Source of the DNA: Cyanobacteria bacterium UBA11153
GTDB taxonomy: Bacteria > Cyanobacteriota > Cyanobacteriia > Cyanobacteriales > Coleofasciculaceae
NCBI GenBank assembly: GCA_003511885.1
Contig: DOIX01000251.1
Location: 1-5,170, forward strand
Direction: 5' to 3'
Length of the DNA: 5,170 nt
This document shows, in pieces, positions 1 through 5,170 of this stretch. Under the pieces are notes generated by a model that had not been told where the DNA came from, did no database searches, and saw nothing but the letters and a program-made list of their open reading frames with translations. Numbering within the stretch: the first letter of the stretch is position 1; every line of letters starts with the position of its first letter. Made by a program: the position numbers and the translations under genes.

Positions 1-50
1 ATTTAGAAAATAATAAGAGAAAGAGAATTAGATAGGAAGGCTGGCGGGAT

Positions 51-1475
51 ATGACTGTGGAAAGCAATGAAACAAGCAAAATCTTAATCGTTGATGACAA
101 TCCCACCAATTTAGGGTTAATCTTCGAGTATTTAACAGATGCGGGATTTAAGGTTTTGGTGGCGCTAGATGGTGAGAGTGCCATTCAGCAAGCAGAATAT
201 AGTAAGCCAGATCTAATTTTGCTAGATGTGATGATGCCGGGAATTGATGGCTTTCAAACCTGTAGCTTATTAAAAGCCAACCAAGCAACTCAAGATATTC
301 CTGTAATTTTTATGACAGCGCTGTGCGATACAGGAGATAAAGTTACGGGGTTTAATGTGGGGGCAGTTGATTACATTACCAAACCGATTCAACCCACAGA
401 GGTATTGTGTCGAGTCAAAACCCATTTAACCCTGAGAAATCTGCAAAAGCAACTGGAAAAACAAAATGAAGAATTGTTGCGATCCCAAGCCAAAGAAAGG
501 CAAAGAACCTTAGAACTTGAAGAGACATTAAAAAAGTTACAAAAAACTCAAACCCAACTATTTCAAGCCGATAAAATGTCAAGTATCGGTCAGATGGTAG
601 CAGGTGTAGCTCACGAAATTAATAACCCGCTCAACTTTATTTATAGCAATCTTTCTCTTACCAAGCAATATACTCAACAAATCTTAGAACTAATTGAACT
701 ATATCAAAAAACCTACGGTAATTCTACACCAGAAATTAATGATAAAATTGAGGAATTAGATTTAGAATTTTTAGAAGAAGACTTACCAAAAATGCTGAAA
801 TCGATGGAGGTAGGTGCGGAACGAATTTGCCAAATTGTGTTATTACTAAAAAATTTCTGCCATATTGATGAAGCCCAACGGAAATTAACTGATATTCATG
901 AAGGGATAGATAGCACGCTTTTACTATTGCACCATCGCCTCAAAGCTAAAGGTAAAAAGCCCGAAATTTATGCAATTAAAGAATACGGTGACTTACCTAA
1001 AGTCAGATGTAATGCAGGTCAAATTAACCAAGTATTTATGAATATTTTGGTTAATGCTATTGATGCGCTAGAGGATAAAATTAAGAAATCGGGAATGGAT
1101 AATAAAAATATTGAGGAAAGGAGGAGTTTATCTGTTGCTTCGTGTGTCCTACTTCAGGAAAGAGATTCTGAGTTGAAAAATCAGACTTGCGACTTGGATC
1201 TTTGTCCCATTCCTACAATTAAGATTAAAACTGATGTCGTTGATAATAATCGCATAACCATCTCTATTAGCGATAATGGATTGGGGATGACAGAAGATGT
1301 CCAAAGGAGACTATTTGACGCATTTTTTACGACAAAACCTGTTGGCTCCGGTACGGGCTTGGGATTGACAATTAGCTATCAAATAATTGTGGAAAAGCAC
1401 CAAGGTAAATTATCATTTAATAGTGAATTTGGTAGAGGAAGTGAGTTTATCATTGAAATTCCAATTAGCCAATAA
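51..1475 (+). CDS. Hybrid response regulator-histidine kinase (REC-HisKA-HATPase_c)
   Basis: This is a cytosolic two-component sensor kinase of 474 residues with its receiver domain at the N-terminus; no signal peptide or membrane segment is visible. REC spans about residues 10-125, with acidic pair D15/D16, phospho-acceptor D59 in LLDVMMPG, T89 and K111 (TKP). A charged Q/E/K-rich coiled coil follows (about 128-172). The H-box is VAHEINNPLNF with H188 as autophosphorylation site. The ATPase part shows an N-box (NILVNAIDAL, N335), G1 box DNGLGM (408-413), F-box FDAFFTTKP (422-430) and G2 box GSGTGLGL (432-439). By family logic, phosphorylated REC would tune the attached kinase; signal and partner regulator are unknown. 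The start is supported by AGGAAGG at 34-40, ten bases before the ATG. Oddly, about 45 residues (343-388) sit between N-box and G1 box where relatives, as I recall them, have a short loop. No cognate regulator gene is in view. The family call is secure, the role is not. Confidence 0.95.
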   Translation: MTVESNETSKILIVDDNPTNLGLIFEYLTDAGFKVLVALDGESAIQQAEYSKPDLILLDVMMPGIDGFQTCSLLKANQATQDIPVIFMTALCDTGDKVTGFNVGAVDYITKPIQPTEVLCRVKTHLTLRNLQKQLEKQNEELLRSQAKERQRTLELEETLKKLQKTQTQLFQADKMSSIGQMVAGVAHEINNPLNFIYSNLSLTKQYTQQILELIELYQKTYGNSTPEINDKIEELDLEFLEEDLPKMLKSMEVGAERICQIVLLLKNFCHIDEAQRKLTDIHEGIDSTLLLLHHRLKAKGKKPEIYAIKEYGDLPKVRCNAGQINQVFMNILVNAIDALEDKIKKSGMDNKNIEERRSLSVASCVLLQERDSELKNQTCDLDLCPIPTIKIKTDVVDNNRITISISDNGLGMTEDVQRRLFDAFFTTKPVGSGTGLGLTISYQIIVEKHQGKLSFNSEFGRGSEFIIEIPISQ

Positions 1476-1494
1476 TAGTTGATAGTTGATAGTT
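1475..1494. repeat. Short tandem heptamer repeat (ATAGTTG, nearly three units)
   Basis: Two full ATAGTTG units and a third of six bases begin on the last base of the kinase stop codon. Short tandem heptamers of this kind are common between genes in filamentous cyanobacteria. The tract is too short for any function to be assigned. Confidence 0.6.
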
Positions 1495-1497
1495 AAG

Positions 1498-1564
1498 GTT
1501 CGTAGTAAGCACTTTAGTGCCTGACATTATCAGCTTTTGAGGCACTAAAGTGCCTACTACAAAC
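1498..1564. repeat. Long imperfect inverted repeat between convergent genes; candidate bidirectional terminator
   Basis: Arms 1502-1522 and 1540-1560 pair over 20 of 21 positions (one A-C mismatch, 1508/1554) around a 17-base loop. Three more pairs form beyond a single C-A mismatch, giving 25-base arms. Each arm also holds its own near-palindrome, GCACTTTAGTGC or its complement, so it can fold as one long stem or as two small hairpins. It begins 22 bases after the kinase stop and ends 9 bases from the stop of the minus-strand PLP enzyme gene, a natural place for a shared terminator. Neither side has a T-run, so it is not a textbook intrinsic terminator. The sequence resembles ACTTTAGTGC/ACTAAAGT-type hairpins dispersed in filamentous cyanobacterial genomes (recollection, not a search). 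The structure is certain; the terminator role is inferred. Confidence 0.8.
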
Positions 1565-1573
1565 AAGAAAGAT

Positions 1574-2710
1574 TTAGGACGCAATTGGTAATAAGTGGCA
1601 ATCGCTGGTTAGCAAATCAAGAATTCGATCGATTTCTGCCTCATCATTATAGATGTGAGGCGAGAAGCGGAGACCAAAATTAGGTCTCATATCTATAAGA
1701 ATGTTTGCTTCCTTGAATCTTTGATAAGCCTCCATGGGATTGGGAAACGCAATTACAACTGTCCCCCCACGTTGGCTAGAATCTAAAGGAGTCAAGACTT
1801 TCAAGTTTTGCGCCACAGCCACCTCAATCAGACGTTGTGTTAGCCTTTGGTTGTGTTGTCGGATGCGATTGACACTGATACGATTGATTGTATCAATACT
1901 TAATTTCGCGATCGCAAAAGGTAAAACAGAAGGAGTACCACCCCAAAACCGTTTCGCAGTTTGGGCATAGCGAAAATTATCAATCTCAAATTCAAAGGGA
2001 TTTTCATGAGAAAACCACCCTACATCCATCGGTTGAAAATTGGTAACTTTCTCAGAATTTACCCACATAAATCCTGCACCTGCTCCCCCACATAACCACT
2101 TAATACAGGAACCAATTACAAAGTCTCCATTCCATTGCCGGAGATTAATAGGTACAACCCCAACCGATTGGGCAATATCCACCACCGTAATAATCCCTTC
2201 TGCCTTGGCATAGTCAAGGATATCTTGGACACGATTGAGGAAACTATTCCCATAAATAACATGGGTAATCAATGCCAATTCCACATCTGGTTTGAGATAC
2301 TTTTTCCAGCTTTCCAGAGACAACCTGCCATTTTTTGCAGGGATTACTTCAAGCTGATATCCCATTCTTTTCATCTGAGAAATAGCAAATCCCATTGAGG
2401 GAAAATCCATTTCAGAAATTAAGATTTTATTTCTGTCTCGACGGAGAGGAAGAGACAGCAAAATTTTCGAGATAGCTGAAGACAAATTAGTCTGGGGGCA
2501 AAACTCATCGGGATGTCCATTGAGTAATGTGGCAAGAGAGTGGCAAAATCCGTCTAGCAAACTCAGCCATTCTCCCCACGCTTCACCCCCTTTCAATTTC
2601 CACATCTCGAAAAACTCTTCCTTCGCGAAGGCAGTTGTGCGCGGGAGACATCCTACGGAATGATTTAAGAGATAGATGCCATTGGGAATGAAAAAATCCT
2701 GTTTATTCAC
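1574..2710 (-). CDS. Kynureninase-like PLP-dependent enzyme (aminotransferase class V fold)
   Basis: This is a fold-type I PLP enzyme of 378 residues, a little shorter than typical bacterial kynureninases, which cleave kynurenine to anthranilate and alanine. Kynureninase-like features run the full length: N-terminal IYLLNHSVGCLPR (12-24), FPSM (103-106), LITHVIYGNSF (147-157), VVDIAQSVGVVP (176-187, D178 expected to bind the PLP ring nitrogen), KWLCGGAGAGF with Schiff-base lysine K204, GWFSHENPFEF (231-241), RFWGGTP (254-260) and DMRPNFGLRFSP (340-351) with candidate carboxylate-binding arginines. Classical enzymes, as I remember them, have Asp after FPS/T, DLAH instead of DIAQ, and Tyr before the lysine; here these are M106, Q181 and I203. 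The substrate may therefore differ. It starts with GTG, overlapping the upstream TDO-like gene by four bases (GTGA), without a clear ribosome binding site, so translational coupling is likely. No catalytic-Cys loop of NifS-type desulfurases is seen. Fold is certain, kynureninase branch likely, exact reaction uncertain. Confidence 0.85.
   Translation of the reverse strand: MNKQDFFIPNGIYLLNHSVGCLPRTTAFAKEEFFEMWKLKGGEAWGEWLSLLDGFCHSLATLLNGHPDEFCPQTNLSSAISKILLSLPLRRDRNKILISEMDFPSMGFAISQMKRMGYQLEVIPAKNGRLSLESWKKYLKPDVELALITHVIYGNSFLNRVQDILDYAKAEGIITVVDIAQSVGVVPINLRQWNGDFVIGSCIKWLCGGAGAGFMWVNSEKVTNFQPMDVGWFSHENPFEFEIDNFRYAQTAKRFWGGTPSVLPFAIAKLSIDTINRISVNRIRQHNQRLTQRLIEVAVAQNLKVLTPLDSSQRGGTVVIAFPNPMEAYQRFKEANILIDMRPNFGLRFSPHIYNDEAEIDRILDLLTSDCHLLPIAS
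1908..1915. repeat. HIP1 octamer GCGATCGC
   Basis: This is an exact copy of the highly iterated palindrome that is over-represented in many cyanobacterial genomes. It lies inside the kynureninase-like gene and mainly serves as a taxonomic clue. Confidence 0.85.
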
Positions 2711-3483
2711 ACTTCAACCATTACTTTTTCTTGCTGGGATGTTTCTAAATTTTGACCGAGAGAATCTCTAATTTGACCGTATTCTTTACCCCAATTATTG
2801 GTCATTTTATGTCTAATTTCCCAAAGTTCAGGGAAAAATTTACTCTGCATTCCTTCTCTCAATAGCTCTACTGAACGTCCTTTGAGAGAATTTGCACCCA
2901 TCCCAATGGTACGATAAATAAGCTGAATATGATAGTATCGGAATTTTTGGAATAACTCATCATATTCAGCTAATGATTCGGCAACCATGTAAGCATCACA
3001 ATGGGAATACTCAGTATTGTAAATTTGCTCTAAATTCAATTGGTGTCGATCTAAGTAACAGGTTTTAAAGGATTGCCAGAGAGGTTTGTACATTTTCATT
3101 AAAGTACGAAAACCTGGAGATTCCTGTCCGCTACCATTGCCTAAGTTGGCACGAATTTCTTGGTAATCCTTGGGTGACATTGTTTCCAGGATTGGCAATT
3201 GATCGATTAATATTTTTTGAATCCGATGAACTCGATTGAAGAGAGTTAATACCAGATTTGTTTTCTCATCTTGTATATACTCATCAATGTTAAGGAGAGT
3301 ATAGGCGATTAGTTTCATCCAAAGTTCTTCAGACTGATGGACTATCTGAAACTGAAGTTCATCTTGGTTACAAAAATCGTCAAAATCTTTTTGACATGAG
3401 AGAAGGGTTTGAGTATTGAGGTAGATTTCGTAATCTAATGTCCCTTTCCCTGCCATGGTTGCATAGAATTGCTCTCGATTCAT
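2707..3483 (-). CDS. Tryptophan 2,3-dioxygenase-family heme protein, short divergent form
   Basis: This 258-residue protein belongs to the TDO/heme-dependent aromatic oxygenase superfamily. Canonical TDOs use heme and O2 to convert tryptophan to N-formylkynurenine. Compared from memory with Xanthomonas TDO (about 298 residues), it keeps F45 and distal H49 in QIVHQSEELW, LETMSPKDY with Y107, R111 (expected substrate-carboxylate contact) and axial heme ligand H185 in FRYYHIQLIYRTIG, followed by FFPELWEIR (216-224). The glycine-rich substrate loop GTGGSSG is replaced by NSLKGRS (198-204), placing S199 where the conserved Thr lies. Much of the region between the Arg and the heme His is also missing. 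The product may therefore differ from N-formylkynurenine. ATG at 3483 was chosen over GTG at 3489 because GGAG at 3493-3496 lies nine bases from the ATG but only three from the GTG. It is first in an operon with the kynureninase-like gene, whose GTG start overlaps its TGA stop; no formamidase gene is nearby. Confidence 0.88.
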   Translation of the reverse strand: MNREQFYATMAGKGTLDYEIYLNTQTLLSCQKDFDDFCNQDELQFQIVHQSEELWMKLIAYTLLNIDEYIQDEKTNLVLTLFNRVHRIQKILIDQLPILETMSPKDYQEIRANLGNGSGQESPGFRTLMKMYKPLWQSFKTCYLDRHQLNLEQIYNTEYSHCDAYMVAESLAEYDELFQKFRYYHIQLIYRTIGMGANSLKGRSVELLREGMQSKFFPELWEIRHKMTNNWGKEYGQIRDSLGQNLETSQQEKVMVEV

Positions 3484-3492
3484 AAGCACTTA

Positions 3493-3496
3493 CTCC
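3493..3496 (-). promoter_or_regulatory. Ribosome binding site GGAG of the TDO-like gene
   Basis: On the minus strand GGAG stands nine bases before the ATG at 3483 and only three before an in-frame GTG at 3489. The spacing decides for the ATG. Confidence 0.65.
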
Positions 3497-3529
3497 AATT
3501 CAGAAAAACTTTTCTCATTTACCGATAGT

Positions 3530-3558
3530 AATCTAGTGGACGTACCGGAATACGACCA
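3530..3558 (-). promoter_or_regulatory. Candidate operator dyad and weak -10 for the TDO-like operon
   Basis: Positions 3537-3558 read TGGACGTA-N6-TACGACCA, two half-sites symmetric at seven of eight positions. This is the shape of a binding site for a dimeric regulator, about 54 bases upstream of the dioxygenase start. Next to it, TAGATT (minus strand, 3535-3530) matches the -10 consensus at four of six positions; no good -35 accompanies it. If that promoter is real, the dyad would cover the spacer and -35 area, where a repressor or activator could act. The symmetry is seen; promoter and regulator are inferred. Confidence 0.3.
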
Positions 3559-3726
3559 AAAAATTAGGTGACAAAACTTAATCTGAAATAGCCAAAAATG
3601 CTGAAAACTCTATCTCTTTTTTCCACCTGATTAGCTTTCTATATCTAACAGGTAATAATGGCACAGCTAACGAAAAGCTCCTGCACTTAATAAGTATTTA
3701 ATATCAGTTAATTATTTATGACACAA

Positions 3727-3743
3727 GAGGGGTATGACCCCTC
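3727..3743. other. Compact GC-rich hairpin
   Basis: GAGGGGT-ATG-ACCCCTC forms a perfect seven-pair stem with a three-base loop, standing out in an AT-rich spacer. No T-run follows on either side, so it is not a standard terminator. It lies about 70 bases upstream of the candidate lyase -10. It may be a dispersed repeat, a protein site or part of a longer leader; the sequence does not say which. Confidence 0.5.
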
Positions 3744-3812
3744 ATGCCTTCGAGAAATAGATCCTGGGTTTCAATTTATAAATGCGATCGGTTCCAGATA
3801 CTGAGTATTTTA

Positions 3813-3818
3813 TATAAC
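3813..3818 (+). promoter_or_regulatory. Candidate -10 element (TATAAC) for the cysteine/cystine lyase gene
   Basis: TATAAC matches the sigma-70-type consensus at five of six positions and lies in an AT-rich stretch (3807-3820). No recognisable -35 lies 16-18 bases upstream. Transcription from about 3825 would give a leader of roughly 77 bases to the ATG at 3902, or 17 bases to the alternative TTG at 3842. Confidence 0.3.
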
Positions 3819-3901
3819 TTTAGGCTCTCAGGAATACAGAATTGGAGATTGACCAATATTTAGTGCAAAATAAGGATTGCTATATCTTCCCAATTACTGC
3901 C

Positions 3902-5095
3902 ATGACGAGCATTACCAATCCATCCCTATCAATTGCCCAATACCGACAGAAATTCCCAGCCTTAGCCAACAAAAGATATTTTAATTTTGGCGGTCAAGGT
4001 CCTCTACCACAAGAATCTATCACCGCTATTCAAAAAGCCTATCACTATATTCAGGAAGCCGGACCTTTCTCTGGTAAAGTAAATGATTGGGTAATCGCAG
4101 AAGCTAATCTTACCCGAGGTGCAATTGCCTCAGAAATAGGAGTATCCAAAGAAACAATCGCCCTCACCGAAGATGTCACAGTTGGCTGTAATATTGCCTT
4201 GTGGGGAATTAACTGGCAAAAAGGCGATCGCATTCTCCTCACTGATTGCGAACATCCTGGTATCATTGCCACAGTCCAAGAAATTGCACAACGGTTTGAA
4301 GTGGAATTCTCTTTTTGTCCAATTATGGCAACTTTGAATGAAGGAAATCCCACAGAAGTCATTCTCCAACATCTCCAACCTAGCACCAAATTAGTAGTAT
4401 TGAGTCATGTTTTATGGAATACAGGACAAGTTTTACCATTAGCAGAAATAGTCAAAGCTTGTCGCGATTACTCTCCTCATAGTCAACCTGTAAAAATTTT
4501 AGTGGATGCAGCCCAATCTGTCGGACTTTTGCCATTAAACTTAACAGAATTAGAAGTAGATTTCTATGCTTTTACATGTCACAAATGGTGGTGCGGACCA
4601 GGAGGCATTGGTGGTTTGTATATCAAACCTGAAGTACTAGAAGAACTTAATCCTACCTTTATTGGTTGGCGCGGTATTATTGTAGATAAAGTCGGACAAC
4701 CGATTGGTTGGCAACCTGATGCCCGACGTTTTGAAGTGGCGACTTCAGCCTATCCTTTGTATAAGGGAGTGCAAGCCGCAATCGCACTTCATCAATCATG
4801 GGGCACTGGAGAAGCTCGTTACCAGCAAATTTGTCAACTGAGTAAGTATCTGTGGCAGCGTTTATCTGAGGTAAAATCAGTCCGCTGTTTATTAACTTCA
4901 CCACCCCAATCTGGCCTAGTTTCCTTTGTCTTAACTAATGGCAAATCATCTCATCAATTAGTCAAATCTTTGGAGGAACAAGGCTTTTTGTTGCGCACTC
5001 TCCGGGATCCAGATTGCATTCGTGCTTGCCTTCATTATTTTAGCAATTTTGAAGATATTGATAAGTTGGTGGAAGTGCTAATGGCTAATGACTAA
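3902..5095 (+). CDS. L-cysteine/cystine C-S lyase (C-DES type), PLP-dependent, class V fold
   Basis: This 397-residue cytosolic enzyme closely resembles, from memory, the C-DES lyase of Synechocystis. That enzyme beta-eliminates cysteine or, better, cystine to pyruvate, ammonia and sulfide or persulfide, which can feed Fe-S cluster assembly. Visible signatures are FNFGGQGPLP (27-36), LTEDVTVGCNIALWG (88-102), DCEHPG with H118, which should stack on the cofactor, LSHVLWNTGQVLP (167-179), VDAAQSVG with D202 and Q205, CHKWWCGPGG with PLP lysine K228, FIGWRG (253-258) and EVATSAYPLY (278-287). R365 and R374 match the paired arginines that bind substrate carboxylates in C-DES. There is no NifS/SufS-type catalytic cysteine loop. 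The frame is open back to a TTG at 3842, preceded by AGGA (3830-3833) at good spacing, but the extra 20 residues do not look like the family N-terminus; ATG 3902 lacks a Shine-Dalgarno sequence, which is common in cyanobacteria. The gene is divergent from the dioxygenase operon. Confidence 0.9.
   Translation: MTSITNPSLSIAQYRQKFPALANKRYFNFGGQGPLPQESITAIQKAYHYIQEAGPFSGKVNDWVIAEANLTRGAIASEIGVSKETIALTEDVTVGCNIALWGINWQKGDRILLTDCEHPGIIATVQEIAQRFEVEFSFCPIMATLNEGNPTEVILQHLQPSTKLVVLSHVLWNTGQVLPLAEIVKACRDYSPHSQPVKILVDAAQSVGLLPLNLTELEVDFYAFTCHKWWCGPGGIGGLYIKPEVLEELNPTFIGWRGIIVDKVGQPIGWQPDARRFEVATSAYPLYKGVQAAIALHQSWGTGEARYQQICQLSKYLWQRLSEVKSVRCLLTSPPQSGLVSFVLTNGKSSHQLVKSLEEQGFLLRTLRDPDCIRACLHYFSNFEDIDKLVEVLMAND
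4224..4231. repeat. HIP1 octamer GCGATCGC
   Basis: This second exact copy lies within the lyase gene. A near-copy, GCGATCGG, is at 3784-3791 in the intergenic region. Confidence 0.85.
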
Positions 5096-5124
5096 TTCTT
5101 CATTGGTTGTTGGTTTTTGGCTGT

Positions 5125-5150
5125 TACAGCAGTGCCCGCTGTATCTGTTT
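5125..5150 (+). terminator. Weak candidate terminator after the lyase gene
   Basis: TACAGC (5125-5130) and GCTGTA (5138-5143) form a six-pair stem with a seven-base loop, 29 bases after the stop codon, followed by TCTGTTTT. The stem is short and the T-run interrupted, so termination here is only possible. Confidence 0.35.
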
Positions 5151-5155
5151 TGAAT

Positions 5156-5170
5156 GAGGGGGAGCAGGGG
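5156..5170. repeat. Start of a G-rich purine repeat, cut by the window edge
   Basis: GAGGGGGAGCAGGGG looks like the beginning of the GGGGAGCA-type short tandem repeats found between genes in filamentous cyanobacteria. Too little is present to count units. A G/T-rich tract at 5104-5119 is of similar low complexity. Confidence 0.4.

Larger units (their letters stand above)
3484..3901. other. Divergent intergenic region
   Basis: About 418 bases separate the minus-strand dioxygenase/PLP-enzyme unit from the plus-strand C-S lyase. I see a dyad at 3537-3558, a compact hairpin at 3727-3743, a candidate -10 at 3813-3818 and an in-frame upstream extension of the lyase frame (3842-3901). No convincing small gene, tRNA or known riboswitch was recognised. 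The stretch 3560-3715 is AT-rich and otherwise featureless to me. Confidence 0.7.

Noticed and set aside
2707..3483. Straightforward kynA assignment
   Set aside because: The substrate loop and length differ from canonical TDO, so the substrate and the symbol are not secure.
3718..3804. 28-codon open frame starting ATG in the divergent spacer
   Set aside because: There is no ribosome binding site, it runs through the hairpin at 3727-3743, and no family is recognisable. Two 10-codon frames at 3598 and 3658 were dismissed likewise.
4051..4389. Antisense open frame opposite the lyase gene
   Set aside because: It lies entirely within a well-supported coding region and its translation shows no domain. 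Other antisense frames at 1734-1970, 2135-2398, 4130-4378 and 4677-4904 were rejected for the same reason.
3902..5095. NifS/SufS cysteine desulfurase or isopenicillin N epimerase as the product name
   Set aside because: The desulfurase catalytic-Cys loop is absent, and the paired arginines and KWWCGP motif point to the C-DES lyase instead.
1..5170. tRNA, rRNA, CRISPR array, insertion sequence or known riboswitch
   Set aside because: No cloverleaf, regularly spaced repeats, transposase or recognisable aptamer was seen on either strand by eye.

Overview
The window looks like the chromosome of a cyanobacterium, probably a filamentous one. It is AT-rich. It carries two copies of the HIP1 octamer GCGATCGC (1908-1915, 4224-4231), a long inverted repeat of the type scattered through such genomes, and short tandem heptamers. 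It also has a hybrid kinase and a cysteine/cystine lyase of typically cyanobacterial sequence. No genus can be named from this alone.

Layout: a REC-histidine kinase gene (51-1475, +) faces a two-gene unit on the minus strand across a 98-base gap holding the inverted repeat. That unit reads, in transcription order, a short tryptophan 2,3-dioxygenase-like heme protein (3483-2707) and then a kynureninase-like PLP enzyme (2710-1574). The two overlap by four bases (GTGA), so they are very likely co-translated. A gap of about 420 bases separates this unit from a divergently transcribed L-cysteine/cystine C-S lyase of the C-DES type (3902-5095, +). The gap contains a dyad-symmetric candidate operator, a compact GC-rich hairpin and a candidate promoter. 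The last 75 bases hold a small hairpin and the start of a G-rich repeat cut by the window edge.

How the genes may work together: in the classical kynurenine route a TDO opens the indole ring of tryptophan, a formamidase removes formate, and kynureninase releases anthranilate and alanine. The overlapping pair encodes the first and last of these activities by family, with no formamidase in view. Neither protein is orthodox. The TDO-like protein keeps the histidine heme ligand, the distal His and the carboxylate-binding Arg, but it is short and has lost the GTGGSSG substrate loop. The kynureninase-like protein keeps the PLP lysine and the aspartate that pairs with the cofactor, but differs from classical kynureninases at several active-site positions. 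The most interesting reading is a dedicated two-enzyme module acting on tryptophan or a related aromatic compound, with a substrate that cannot be fixed from sequence. The C-DES gene is probably an independent sulfur-mobilising gene that shares the intergenic region, although both PLP enzymes are class V relatives. The kinase has no obvious functional link to its neighbours.
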